This document shows, one piece after another, positions 14,899 through 23,078 of a stretch of DNA of 42,269 nucleotides. Below the pieces are notes generated by a model. The model did no database searches. It was not told the origin of the DNA and saw only the letters and a list, made by a program, of their open reading frames with translations. Source of the stretch: Oscillospiraceae bacterium. Lineage in GTDB: Bacteria > Bacillota > Clostridia > Oscillospirales > WRJC01. The stretch spans positions 1-42,269 of the forward strand of contig WRMA01000007.1 of assembly GCA_009777355.1 (NCBI GenBank), read 5' to 3'. Both the position numbers and the translations under genes were made by a program. How positions within the stretch are numbered: the stretch's first letter is position 1; each line of letters starts with the position of its first letter.

Positions 14899-14927
14899 AT
14901 TATATACGCAGAGTAGCCTTTTGTCAA
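14899..14927 (-). promoter_or_regulatory. Promoter of nrdD
   Basis: Minus-strand TTGACA, 17-base spacer, TATAAT, both consensus. The whole 433-base gap between nrdD and metA (14769-15201) holds this promoter, the NrdR-like box, a very A+T-rich middle with no gene, and the metA promoter. Confidence 0.8.
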
Positions 14928-15100
14928 GGTATAAAATTACAAATATACAATAAATTTTTTATAATTTTCCGACATAATCCGACAAAAAATTTTTATAAAA
15001 TTTAAATTTTAAATTTTAAGTTAAAAAATTTTCCGCGTAAATACGGGGATTTCAAAACATAAAAAATAAACCGGAAACCAAAAGTTAATTTTCTGAAAAC

Positions 15101-15136
15101 AAACGTCTTAAATTATTTACAAAACGTCTTGAAATT
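15101..15136 (+). promoter_or_regulatory. Two direct repeats overlapping the metA -35 region, possible operator
   Basis: AAACGTCTTAAATT at 15101 and AAACGTCTTGAAATT at 15122 are spaced 21 bases apart, two turns of the helix. The second copy covers the -35 element. This is what a dimeric regulator site would look like; the regulator is not known. No SAM riboswitch was seen. Confidence 0.45.
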
Positions 15137-15157
15137 TTAATTGAATTGTGATAGAAT
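15129..15157 (+). promoter_or_regulatory. Promoter of metA
   Basis: TTGAAA, 17-base spacer, TAGAAT, with transcription starting about 38 bases before the ATG and an AAGGAGGG site between. Confidence 0.65.
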
Positions 15158-15201
15158 AATAGGTAATTCTCAAAACAAAAAAAGGAGGGCGCGTTTACCC
15201 C

Positions 15202-16155
15202 ATGCCTATAAAAATACCCGACAGACTACCCGCAGGAGCGGTTTTATCCGGCGAAAATATTTTCGTTATGTTTAATATGAGCGCGCAGCGTCAGGATATA
15301 CGTCCCCTGAAAATCGCCGTTTTAAATATTATGCCCACGAAAATAGTCACGGAAACCCAGCTTATAAGACTTTTGTCTAACACGTCTCTTCAGGTCGAAA
15401 TAGTTCTGCTCCGGACAGAGACGCATAAATCGAAGAATACGTCCTCGGAGCATTTGAGCTCGTTCTATAAATCCTTCAGCCAAATAAAAGACGAAAAGTT
15501 CGACGGTTTAATCATAACCGGCGCGCCCGTCGAGACTATGCCGTTCGAAGAAGTAGACTACTGGGATGAACTCTGCGAAATAATGCTGTGGTCGAAAAAA
15601 AACGTCTACTCCGCCCTGCATATATGCTGGGGAGCCCAGGCGGGGCTCTATTTTCACTACGGCATAAATAAACACCCCCTGGAGAAAAAATTATCCGGGG
15701 TGTTCGCGCACGAAGTAAACAAACCGGAGCACGAACTCGTGAGGGGATTCGACGAAATATTTTACGCGCCCCATTCGAGATACACTGAAATAAGAAAAAA
15801 AGACGTGGATTTAATGCCGGATTTGGAGATTCTCGCCTCGTCGGAAGAAGCGGGGGTTCATATAGTCGCGTCGAAAAAAATGCGCCAGTTTTATATAACC
15901 GGACACAGCGAATACGATTACGACACCCTCGCCCTCGAATATTTCAGGGATAGAGACAAAGGGCTGGACATAGAAATCCCCGCGAATTATTTTCCCGGGG
16001 ACGATATAAGCAGGACGCCGAAAAATATATGGAGAGGACACGCGCATCTATTATTTTCGAACTGGCTCAATTATTTTGTGTATCAGGACGCGCCGTATGA
16101 CATAAATCAAATCGACGCGAACTATATATCGCCGCGCAGACGCGCGCAGGATTAG
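15202..16155 (+). CDS. metA: Homoserine O-acetyltransferase (MetA type)
   Basis: Acylates homoserine as the first committed step of methionine synthesis. The 317-residue protein numbers exactly like the characterised enzymes: catalytic Cys142 (HICWGAQAG), His235 and Glu237 ([10 protein letters not shown]). Residue 111 is Glu (GAPVET), which in Bacillus cereus MetA favours acetyl-CoA over succinyl-CoA; E. coli has Gly. I therefore call an acetyltransferase despite the common succinyltransferase name. It is monocistronic, facing away from nrdD; the next gene converges on it from the other strand. Confidence 0.95.
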   Translation: MPIKIPDRLPAGAVLSGENIFVMFNMSAQRQDIRPLKIAVLNIMPTKIVTETQLIRLLSNTSLQVEIVLLRTETHKSKNTSSEHLSSFYKSFSQIKDEKFDGLIITGAPVETMPFEEVDYWDELCEIMLWSKKNVYSALHICWGAQAGLYFHYGINKHPLEKKLSGVFAHEVNKPEHELVRGFDEIFYAPHSRYTEIRKKDVDLMPDLEILASSEEAGVHIVASKKMRQFYITGHSEYDYDTLALEYFRDRDKGLDIEIPANYFPGDDISRTPKNIWRGHAHLLFSNWLNYFVYQDAPYDINQIDANYISPRRRAQD

Positions 16156-16175
16156 GGAAAGTCAAAAAGTCAAGC

Positions 16176-16760
16176 TTATTTTATAAACTTATATTTTTTC
16201 GCGTATGCGGCTGTAAATTTCAAAACGATAAACATAAGTATTATCTCGACCGGCAGCAGCGTGATATTTTTAAATAATCTCACCGTCGTTATAACCGCCG
16301 CGCCTTCGCTCGGGATAAATCCCATGAGCATAAGCAGCCGCGTGTTTATTATTATATTGCAGATTAAACTTACCGAAATTCTCGCGGCGGCGAGCCAAAC
16401 CGCGAAATATCTTGACTCCGGGTTTCTTTTATATAAAAACAAAGCGTATAAAATCCCCGAGAACCCGACGTTCAAGTCAAACAGAGGGTTAAACGTCCCG
16501 CCGCCTGAAAATAACAGAAACCCCAGCATATTCGTTAAAACTCCCGCCGAGAACCCGACGACCGGCCCGAATATAAACGCGGCCGACGCGAGAAACAAAA
16601 ACCCGAATCTTATTTCCAGAACCGGTCCGAGAGGTATTATAAGTATCCTGTTGCCTATAACTGTCAGAGAGATTAAAACGGCCGCAAGCGTGATTGTCCT
16701 TGCGTTTTTGAAATTTGAGCCCAGATTTGAAATCCCGAGCAGATTTAAAATATTATTAAT
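16176..16760 (-). CDS. ECF transporter S component, folate (FolT) type, probable AUU start
   Basis: A membrane substrate-binding subunit of an energy-coupling factor vitamin transporter. From the first internal ATG (16598) only 140 residues are encoded, but conserved S-component sequence continues upstream (TLAAVLISLTVIGNRILIIP, then LGPVLEIRFGFLFLA). The frame is open back to a TAA with no ATG, GTG or TTG; the best site is ATT at 16760, seven bases after GGGAGGG, giving 194 residues and about five to six membrane helices. The promoter at 16804-16832 supports this start. The FolT assignment is by sequence feel; the energising EcfAAT genes are not in the window. Confidence 0.8.
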   Translation of the reverse strand: MNNILNLLGISNLGSNFKNARTITLAAVLISLTVIGNRILIIPLGPVLEIRFGFLFLASAAFIFGPVVGFSAGVLTNMLGFLLFSGGGTFNPLFDLNVGFSGILYALFLYKRNPESRYFAVWLAAARISVSLICNIIINTRLLMLMGFIPSEGAAVITTVRLFKNITLLPVEIILMFIVLKFTAAYAKKYKFIK

Positions 16761-16803
16761 GAAAATTCCCTCCCGGTTTTTATACGATTACGATTTGCAT
16801 ATC

Positions 16804-16832
16804 ATTATACAGCAAAATCAAAAAAAAATCAA
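16804..16832 (-). promoter_or_regulatory. Promoter of the ECF S-component gene
   Basis: Minus-strand TTGATT, 17-base spacer, TATAAT. It leaves a leader of about 37 nt before the proposed AUU start. Confidence 0.7.
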
Positions 16833-16977
16833 TTATATATTTATAAAATAATATATAAAATCAATAATGTCAAAATGTGTTTACAAATTCTTCTTAATAT
16901 ATAGTTTTTTTTTGTGTATAATTTGGGTATGGATATATTTTAATATTATAATAATTATTTATTTAGGGAATTTTTTT

Positions 16978-18015
16978 ATGTTTGATAAACTCGCTCACGA
17001 CAAAATAAAACGCAAAAACAAAGTCTTCGCGCTGACGGCAATCGGTCTCGCGGCGCTGTTCGCAGGAATCAGAATACTTCTGACGTATAATTTTATAGAC
17101 CCCGACAATCATTTTTATATACCCGGTACGGACGGGTTTGTCCTGTCTGCCGATTATATAATCGCCGCCTGCGTTATAATAATCTATATTCTGTCGGTCT
17201 TTTTATATAAAGGCAGGAGAAACGGGGTAAAATGCGGGGAAGCCGCGGACTGTTTCGTGCAGGGTTCGCAGTCGCAGGTGTTTTCCGCTTCTCTCGCTCT
17301 GTTTTTGTTTATGACCGCCGCGGTTCTCCAGGGGTACGCCTTTATAAATCCGGGAGAAGCTCTCGCGGAACTGAAAGGGCTGTCTTTTATCGATAAAATC
17401 GCGGCTTATATTAAAAACTACCCGTTCGATTCCGCGATATTTTTCGCGTCCGTTTTAAGCGGCGTATATTTTTTCAAGACCGCGGCTATGAGTTTTGACA
17501 TGGGGGATAATCTGGAGCTGCTTCAGACGAATAATAATATAAAAAAACAGAAGCATAAATATTCCTCTATGCATATAATATTATCGTTTATGCCGGTCGC
17601 GTGGGCGTTTTTGAACGTTTTCAAAGCTTTCTTCGACATGAGCAAATCGGTAAACTCGCCGGTTAGGATATACGAGCTTATGAGTTTTCTGTTTATCGCG
17701 AGCTATTTTGTGCGCGAATCCAGAATGTTATTAACCCAAAGATGTGAAACGGCGAAGTTTTTCACTTACGCTTATATAGCCGTAATTATCTCGTCCGCGT
17801 CGGCCCTGCCTAATTTAATCTGGTCGTCGTTCTGGATAATGAGAACGAACAGCGGACAGATTATTTACGCTCTCGAGATTTCGCTGGTAGTTTATATACT
17901 CTCGAGAATATATTCCCAAATCAGATACGGCAGTTTTTTACTTTGCGAAGAAGAGGATTTAGATAATCCGGCAGAAGAATTAAAATTTACACAAACACAA
18001 ACAGAAGAAGAATAG
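16978..18015 (+). CDS. Multi-pass membrane protein of unknown function
   Basis: A 345-residue integral membrane protein, taking the ATG at 16978 (MFDKLAHDKIKRK); the frame is open further upstream, but that part overlaps the promoter-like DNA. About seven or eight hydrophobic segments are visible (for example VFALTAIGLAALFAGIRILL, AACVIIIYILSVFL, ALFLFMTAAVLQGYAF and the region before SRIYSQIRYG). The cytoplasmic-looking tail is acidic and Gln/Thr/Glu-rich. No family is recognised. It lies 19 bases ahead of the DivIVA-like gene, so the two probably work at the same membrane site. Confidence 0.75.
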   Translation: MFDKLAHDKIKRKNKVFALTAIGLAALFAGIRILLTYNFIDPDNHFYIPGTDGFVLSADYIIAACVIIIYILSVFLYKGRRNGVKCGEAADCFVQGSQSQVFSASLALFLFMTAAVLQGYAFINPGEALAELKGLSFIDKIAAYIKNYPFDSAIFFASVLSGVYFFKTAAMSFDMGDNLELLQTNNNIKKQKHKYSSMHIILSFMPVAWAFLNVFKAFFDMSKSVNSPVRIYELMSFLFIASYFVRESRMLLTQRCETAKFFTYAYIAVIISSASALPNLIWSSFWIMRTNSGQIIYALEISLVVYILSRIYSQIRYGSFLLCEEEDLDNPAEELKFTQTQTEEE

Positions 18016-18034
18016 CGGGAGGGTTTTTATAAAT

Positions 18035-18811
18035 ATGGATACGGGTGAGAATCTTAATTATTTCAGAGAGAGTTTCAGAGGGTTCAACAGAGACGACGTC
18101 GCGGAATATATCGCCAAACTGAGCAAAGACTACGCGCAGAACGAAAGCGGATATAAAGAACAAATCGCAAAATTACAGGCGCAGGTAACAGAGTTAAACA
18201 ATAAAGCCGAAAATCAGAAACCGCCGGATATATCGAGAGAGCTTGAAGAAATCAGAACGCTTAAAGAAAATCTTGATTTACTTAACTCGAAGAACGAAAA
18301 ACTCAAAGAAAATCTTGATTTATCCGAGCTCGAAAACTCGGAGCTTAAAGAAAAACTCAGGCGGCTTGAAGAACAGCTTAAAGAAGCGCAGAGTCAGAGC
18401 CGCAGCGAAATCTCCGGAGAAGAGGAGATTTATAAAAGCGTCATGGAAAAACTTGCTCAAACCGTCTATTCGGCAAATAAATCGGCCGAGGACGTTATTG
18501 AAAAAGCCGAACTGGAAGCGTCGGGGATAATTGCGAAAGCCGAACAGGAAGCTTTCGGCATAACGGCGAAGGCAAATCAGAAAAGAGAATCCGTAGACGA
18601 GGACTGCAAAGAAAAAACGCTTAAATTAAGGCAGAAATATGCGTTCGTTAAAAGCGAACACGAAAAACTATATAATAAATATATGGAAATATCGGAGATT
18701 TACGCCTCAGGGTTAAGTCAGACGGGGAGCGCGCTGGATATTATCTTCGGCGCGGCGGCGGTAAAAGAAGAGGAAGAAGAAGACGGGGAGAGGAAAAATA
18801 TATATGAGTAA
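18035..18811 (+). CDS. DivIVA-domain coiled-coil protein
   Basis: A 258-residue cytoplasmic protein with an N-terminal DivIVA-like membrane-targeting domain (FRESFRGFNRDDVAEYIAKL, residues 10-29) followed by a long Glu/Lys coiled coil. A short internal repeat (LKENLDLLNSKNEKLKENLD) occurs around residues 76-95. In Bacillota such proteins sense curved membrane at poles and septa and recruit division or cell-wall factors. It overlaps the next gene by 8 bases and follows the membrane protein closely, suggesting a three-gene operon. Confidence 0.85.
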   Translation: MDTGENLNYFRESFRGFNRDDVAEYIAKLSKDYAQNESGYKEQIAKLQAQVTELNNKAENQKPPDISRELEEIRTLKENLDLLNSKNEKLKENLDLSELENSELKEKLRRLEEQLKEAQSQSRSEISGEEEIYKSVMEKLAQTVYSANKSAEDVIEKAELEASGIIAKAEQEAFGITAKANQKRESVDEDCKEKTLKLRQKYAFVKSEHEKLYNKYMEISEIYASGLSQTGSALDIIFGAAAVKEEEEEDGERKNIYE

Positions 18812-20039
18812 TAATACTGAATATCAGAAAAAAGTTAAGAGGGTTTCCAACTGCGTTAAGTTAAAAGAACCGGACAGAGTGCCGTTTATCCCGGTTCTCG
18901 AGGCTTTCCCCGTTTATTACGGGGGGAAGACAATCAAAGAATGTATGTATGATTATACAAAAACGGAGAGCTGCTTCGATAAGTTTTTCGGGGATTTCAA
19001 GCCGGATTTGGGCTGGGACCCGATTATGATTTTTCCCGCGCAGGCCCTGGAGAAAATCGGCATAAACTGGTTCAGGTGGCCCGGACGCGGCATAGACGGC
19101 GACAATATCATGTACCAGTATATCGAGGACGAATATATGAAAGAGGACGAATATCCTGAAGCTATCCGGGATATGTCTGATTTTATGAACAGAAAATGGA
19201 TTCCGCGTTCTTTTTCGGCGATGCGGGGATTTGAAAAGTTGTACACGCGCAACGCGATGTGGTTCGGTTTTCTGGGAACTTTCGCGGCGTTCGACGACGA
19301 GGTTATAAACTCTATGCAGTCCGCCGCGGACGCGGCGAAAATCATAAACGAATGGTTTTCTTATCTCGGGGATTACAGGCAAAAAATGCGTAATCAATTC
19401 TCGACCCCCCTGGCTTACGGCGGGTTCGCGTACGCTCCGTTCGATATGCTCGGGGATTCGCTTAGGGGAACGGAGGGAATATTGACCGATTTATACGACC
19501 AGCCGGAGAACGTCCTGTCTCTCGTCGAGAAAATAGCCGATTACGCAATAGAAGATACTTTAAGAGCCGCCGAAAATTCAGAGAGTCCGTATATCTGGTT
19601 CTGGCTTCACAAAGGCGTGGACAGTTTTATGTCGGACGATATGTATAAAAAATTCTACTGGCCGACTCTTCAGAGATATATAGTCGCGCTGACAGAAAAG
19701 AATCTCGTTCCCGTAGTTTACTGCGAGGGGAGCTATAACACCCGTCTGGATTATCTCAAAGACGTGCCGGTCGGTAAAGTCATATATGATTTTGAAGATA
19801 TAGATATGGCAAAGGCGAAGAAAGAGCTGAAAGATATCGCGTGTATCGCGGGAAATATGCCGAATTATTTACTGTCTTACGGTACGCCCGGGGAAATCGT
19901 GGAATATATCAAGAGGCTTTTCGGGGAATGTATGGACGGCGGGGGATTTATGTTCGACACGGGAGCGTTAGTCGACGACGCGAAGTTTGAGAATTTCGCG
20001 GCGATGTACGAAGCGGTCGACAAATACGGGAGGTATTGA
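18804..20039 (+). CDS. Uroporphyrinogen decarboxylase (URO-D) family protein
   Basis: A 411-residue TIM-barrel protein of the URO-D/methyltransferase superfamily: RVPFIPVLEAFPVYYGGKTI near the N-terminus, FDKFFGDFKPDLGWDP, and a C-terminal VVYCEGSYNTRLDYLKDVPV followed by FEDIDMAKAKKELKDIACIA. No other haem genes are nearby, so it is more likely a MtaA/CmuA-like corrinoid-linked methyltransferase relative than true HemE. It starts within the end of the DivIVA-like gene. Its last five codons (KYGRY) are repeated after a downstream toxin-antitoxin module. Confidence 0.85.
   Translation: MSNNTEYQKKVKRVSNCVKLKEPDRVPFIPVLEAFPVYYGGKTIKECMYDYTKTESCFDKFFGDFKPDLGWDPIMIFPAQALEKIGINWFRWPGRGIDGDNIMYQYIEDEYMKEDEYPEAIRDMSDFMNRKWIPRSFSAMRGFEKLYTRNAMWFGFLGTFAAFDDEVINSMQSAADAAKIINEWFSYLGDYRQKMRNQFSTPLAYGGFAYAPFDMLGDSLRGTEGILTDLYDQPENVLSLVEKIADYAIEDTLRAAENSESPYIWFWLHKGVDSFMSDDMYKKFYWPTLQRYIVALTEKNLVPVVYCEGSYNTRLDYLKDVPVGKVIYDFEDIDMAKAKKELKDIACIAGNMPNYLLSYGTPGEIVEYIKRLFGECMDGGGFMFDTGALVDDAKFENFAAMYEAVDKYGRY
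20022..20037 (+). repeat. 16-bp direct repeat, left copy, at the 3' end of the URO-D gene
   Basis: AAATACGGGAGGTATT encodes the last codons of the URO-D protein. An identical copy at 20531-20546 follows the RelE-type module. Confidence 0.85.
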
Positions 20040-20303
20040 TTGGAACACACAAGAATAAAAATGAGCAAACAAGCCGAGAAGTATTTTAACAGACTTGACA
20101 ATATTACGCAGGGACGTATAAGAGAGGGAATTGGCGGCTTATTGGAAGAACCTCCGTCCGGCGATATAAAACAATTAAGAGGGGAATTTAAAGGATTAAA
20201 CAGACTTCAAATAGGCGGGTTCAGAATAATATATTTTACAGACGGGAAATTAATAAAAATAACAAATATTTTTCCCCGCGGAGACGTATATAAACGAATA
20301 TAA
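20040..20303 (+). CDS. RelE/ParE-superfamily toxin
   Basis: An 87-residue basic protein: RIKMSKQAEKYFNRLDNI, LEEPPSGDIKQLRGEFKGLN, RLQIGGFRIIYFTDGKLIKI and a terminal RGDVYKRI, the normal RelE core. TTG start at 20040 directly after the URO-D stop, with GGGAGG upstream; an ATG eight codons in is possible. The toxin comes before its partner, as in HigBA-like modules. The module is bracketed by 16-bp direct repeats, so it looks inserted. Confidence 0.85.
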   Translation: MEHTRIKMSKQAEKYFNRLDNITQGRIREGIGGLLEEPPSGDIKQLRGEFKGLNRLQIGGFRIIYFTDGKLIKITNIFPRGDVYKRI

Positions 20304-20332
20304 ATCATAAACAAAGGAGGCGCAATAGCAAT

Positions 20333-20515
20333 ATGTCAAGTTACGCGCGAACGCTGACGACATTGGCTGAGAGATTAACTGACGAGCAATGTAAGGCGTT
20401 AATAGAAATGATAACGGTTTTTTCGCTGGGGGATTCGTTTACGGCGGACGAAATAGAAGAGATACGGGAAGCGTTAAACGCAGACGAAAGCGAATATATA
20501 GATTTTGAATTGTGA
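20333..20515 (+). CDS. Small acidic antitoxin candidate for the RelE-type toxin
   Basis: A 60-residue acidic, helical protein (LAERLTDEQCKALIEMITVF and FTADEIEEIREALNADESEY) with a strong AAAGGAGG site, 29 bases after the toxin gene. No helix-turn-helix or ribbon-helix-helix is apparent, so the fold is unassigned. The antitoxin call rests on position, size and charge. Confidence 0.65.
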   Translation: MSSYARTLTTLAERLTDEQCKALIEMITVFSLGDSFTADEIEEIREALNADESEYIDFEL

Positions 20516-20530
20516 ATTTAAGCGTCCGGT

Positions 20531-20546
20531 AAATACGGGAGGTATT
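20531..20546 (+). repeat. 16-bp direct repeat, right copy
   Basis: AAATACGGGAGGTATT followed by AG reads as the same KYGRY codons plus a TAG stop. This looks like the original end of the URO-D gene, left behind when the toxin-antitoxin module came in. Confidence 0.8.
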
Positions 20547-20554
20547 AGGGTATT

Positions 20555-21091
20555 ATGGAAATATTCATGGAGATGTCGACGACGGCGAGGCATAATAAAT
20601 TGTCGGGAACTCTTTTCAGCGAGATTATAAATCTGCTGAGAAAAAAAGAAGTCCACGCTCTATCGGAAGAAGGCGCGCTCGTTTACTGGGGAACAAAAAA
20701 AGAACCGCAGTTTATCAGACTGGTCAACGCGGAAGAAATAGAAGACCCCGATAATTTCGTAAGCGAAGTAATAAGCGATTTATATTACGTTCAGCCCGAT
20801 TTTTTCGTGTTTAAGAATAATCCGTATCTATGCAACAAAAAAGGAACGAGAACCGCGGGCTACCCCGATTTGATAGTCGAAGTATGGTCGGGAGACAATA
20901 CTACTTACGACAGAAAAGTTAAACTGGATTTATACTCGAGCAGTCCGGTGACGGAGCATTGGTATATAGAGCAAAATATAAACGAAGTCGTTTGCTATTA
21001 CGGAGAAAAAAGACTCGCGAATCAATATTTGACCGACGTTCTCGTAACCCGGGGAGGTCTGGAGTTTGATTTGCGTTATCTTGCCGTGTAG
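20555..21091 (+). CDS. Uma2-family (DUF820) putative endonuclease
   Basis: A 178-residue protein of the PD-(D/E)XK-like Uma2 family: HNKLSGTLFSEIINLLR, VQPDFFVFKNN, AGYPDLIVEVWSGDNTTYDR followed by KVKLDLYSSSPVTEHWYIE. The PD ... EV(W) ... K pattern gives the presumed nuclease residues. Such genes are abundant in multicellular and genome-plastic bacteria; cellular role unknown. The ribosome binding site region is part of the right direct repeat, so it originally followed the URO-D gene directly. Confidence 0.85.
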   Translation: MEIFMEMSTTARHNKLSGTLFSEIINLLRKKEVHALSEEGALVYWGTKKEPQFIRLVNAEEIEDPDNFVSEVISDLYYVQPDFFVFKNNPYLCNKKGTRTAGYPDLIVEVWSGDNTTYDRKVKLDLYSSSPVTEHWYIEQNINEVVCYYGEKRLANQYLTDVLVTRGGLEFDLRYLAV

Positions 21092-21111
21092 TCTATATAA
21101 AAAATTTGAAA

Positions 21112-21141
21112 ACAGAACGGTTTATTAACCGTCCTGTTCTG
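21112..21141. repeat. Inverted repeat after the Uma2 gene
   Basis: CAGAACGGTT-TATT-AACCGTCCTGTTCTG. No T-run follows on plus (A-run instead), so it is not a classic terminator for the Uma2 gene. The rest of the 195-base gap shows nothing else clear. Confidence 0.6.
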
Positions 21142-21286
21142 GTAAAAAAATATTATAGAATAGCCGTCAGAAGTTTATCTGTCTGTGTGTCCGTTTATTC
21201 TATATTTATATTATATGCGCCGCTTTTTTTAGCGCCATATAATTTTGCCGGTAGTTTTAGTTAAAATTTATTACGGAGGCGGAAGA

Positions 21287-22306
21287 ATGTCGAATATATC
21301 AGGTTTATCGGGTTCGAAAGAAATAAATCAGCTGGATTTTCTCGAATCCCACGCGAATATATTAAAGATTATAGGACAGGCCGAAAATATTATCCTCGGC
21401 AAGCAGGACGTTATAAAAATGACGGTCATATCTTTTTTGTGCCAGGGGCACGTATTAATCGAGGACGTTCCGGGGGTGGGCAAAACGACTCTCGCGTCCG
21501 CCCTCGCGAAAATCGTGGGTCTGAAATATAAAAGGGCGCAGTTTACGCCGGACGTTATGCCGTCCGATATAACTGGGTTTTCTATATATAATAAAATAAC
21601 GAACGAACTTGAATATAAGGAAGGGCTCGCCCTGTGCAATATTCTTCTCGCGGACGAAATAAACAGGACGTCTCCCAAAACCCAGTCGAGCCTTCTCGAG
21701 GTAATGGAAGAGGGAACCGTTACGGTCGACGGGAAGACTCACCGCGTGCCTACGCCGTTTATGGTCATAGCGACGCAGAACCCGATAGGTTTCGTCGGTA
21801 CGCATCCCCTGCCGGAAGCGCAGCTGGACAGGTTTATCATGCGTATTTCGATAGGCTATCCGGACATAGGCAACGAAATAAAAATAATATCGGACAGAAA
21901 AACAGAGAATCCAATGGATAAGATAACGACGGCGATAAACGCCGAAGATATTATTAAAGCCCAGAATATAGTCAAGAAAATTCATATAGACGAGAGTTTA
22001 TATAAATATATAGTAGAGCTTGTGGGTAAAACGAGAGGACATCAGTATATAACTCTGGGAGCGTCGCCGAGAGCGTCGCTCGCTCTGATGAGACTTTCGC
22101 AGGCGAGGGCGTTTTTGGAAAAACGCGATTATATAATACCCGAGGATATTTTAAACATGTATATCCCCGCAATTTCGCACAGGATTATATTAAAGCAGGA
22201 AGCGAGGCTGAAAAAAATACGCGCCGAAGATATTTTAAACGACGTAAAGAAACAAATCGCCCCGATGATATTAAACGAGAATATAAACAAATCGAGAAGA
22301 GGGTAA
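21287..22306 (+). CDS. MoxR-family AAA+ ATPase
   Basis: A 339-residue MoxR-type ATPase from the ATG at 21287, which has GGAGG seven bases upstream. Walker A is DVPGVGKTTLAS, Walker B LLADEINRTSPKTQ, sensor 1 ATQNPI, and the lid region QARAFLEKRDYIIPEDI. MoxR proteins act as chaperones for metal insertion or von Willebrand-domain proteins and usually precede DUF58 and transglutaminase genes. None follow here: the next genes are HicB/HicA, so its usual partners are missing or elsewhere. Confidence 0.92.
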   Translation: MSNISGLSGSKEINQLDFLESHANILKIIGQAENIILGKQDVIKMTVISFLCQGHVLIEDVPGVGKTTLASALAKIVGLKYKRAQFTPDVMPSDITGFSIYNKITNELEYKEGLALCNILLADEINRTSPKTQSSLLEVMEEGTVTVDGKTHRVPTPFMVIATQNPIGFVGTHPLPEAQLDRFIMRISIGYPDIGNEIKIISDRKTENPMDKITTAINAEDIIKAQNIVKKIHIDESLYKYIVELVGKTRGHQYITLGASPRASLALMRLSQARAFLEKRDYIIPEDILNMYIPAISHRIILKQEARLKKIRAEDILNDVKKQIAPMILNENINKSRRG

Positions 22307-22366
22307 AAAATTATGTTAAACCGGAATAGAACCGCGTATAATAATATCAGAGGTGATATTTATATT

Positions 22367-22567
22367 ATGCCGGTAATATTTAACGTTATTATTCATAAGA
22401 GCGTCGATACAGACGGGTATTACGCCGTGTGCGATATGCCCGGCGGCGGCTGTACGGTTCAGGCCGGTACGATATATCAGGTACAGAAAGATATGTTGGA
22501 ATCGGTAAATTTTTATCTTGAAGATTATCCCGAAATAACGGATTACTATTTAAAGTTCGAGGTGTAA
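22367..22567 (+). CDS. HicB-like antitoxin, first copy
   Basis: A 66-residue protein from the ATG at 22367 (MPVIFNVIIHK). The core DGYYAVCDMPGGGCTVQAGT and the helix DMLESVNFYLEDYP match the partly degraded RNase H-like fold of HicB N-domains. AGAGGTGA lies upstream. It precedes hicA by 8 bases. No DNA-binding domain is attached. It differs clearly from the second HicB after hicA, so it is not a simple duplication. Confidence 0.75.
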   Translation: MPVIFNVIIHKSVDTDGYYAVCDMPGGGCTVQAGTIYQVQKDMLESVNFYLEDYPEITDYYLKFEV

Positions 22568-22575
22568 AAAAATAA

Positions 22576-22830
22576 ATGGGCAAGAAAGATAAACTTCTTA
22601 ACTCTGTTCTGTCCGGAAAAAAAGATAAAAACATATTATTTACAGACTTGTGCAAACTACTTGATATGATGGAATTTGACGGGCGAATAAACGGGTCTCA
22701 TCATATATACCATAAAGATAAGGTAGATGACATATTAAATTTACAGCCTGAAGGTAAACTGGCGAAACCATATCAGGTCAGGCAGGTAAGAGAATTAATC
22801 AAAAAATACGATTTGGAGATAAAAAAATGA
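22576..22830 (+). CDS. hicA: HicA-family mRNA interferase toxin
   Basis: An 84-residue HicA: SGKKDKNILFTDLCKLLDMM, then the double-stranded RNA-binding-like core with the catalytic His in NGSHHIYHKD, and LNLQPEGKLAKPYQVRQVRE. HicA cleaves mRNAs and is neutralised by HicB. It overlaps the following hicB by 4 bases (ATGA), the normal coupling, and is also preceded by a second HicB-like gene. Confidence 0.92.
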   Translation: MGKKDKLLNSVLSGKKDKNILFTDLCKLLDMMEFDGRINGSHHIYHKDKVDDILNLQPEGKLAKPYQVRQVRELIKKYDLEIKK

Positions 22831-23048
22831 GCAAATACGAAGTGTTAATTTACTGGAGTAACGACGATAATTGTTTTATTGCCGAGGTACCGGCGTTACC
22901 CGGCTGTATGTCGGACGGCAAAAGTAAAGTTGAAGCGTTGAATAATATAGAAATTATTATAGAGGAATGGCTCGAAACCGCGGAAATGTTAAACAGACCG
23001 ATTCCCGAACCGTCCTATATTCAGCGCAGGATTGCGTCGGGCGAGTAA
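22827..23048 (+). CDS. hicB: HicB-family antitoxin, cognate copy
   Basis: A 73-residue HicB: KYEVLIYWSNDDNCFIAEVP, ALPGCMSDGKSKVEALNNIE, and IEEWLETAEMLNRPIPEPSY, all family hallmarks. It overlaps hicA by 4 bases. It is a short form without a separate C-terminal DNA-binding domain. Confidence 0.92.
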   Translation: MSKYEVLIYWSNDDNCFIAEVPALPGCMSDGKSKVEALNNIEIIIEEWLETAEMLNRPIPEPSYIQRRIASGE

Positions 23049-23078
23049 AATCCCCCTCATAGAATCAAAAAACAAAAA

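Noticed and set aside
21112-21141. Inverted repeat as terminator of the Uma2 gene
   Set aside because: It is followed by an A-run, not a T-run, on the transcribed strand.
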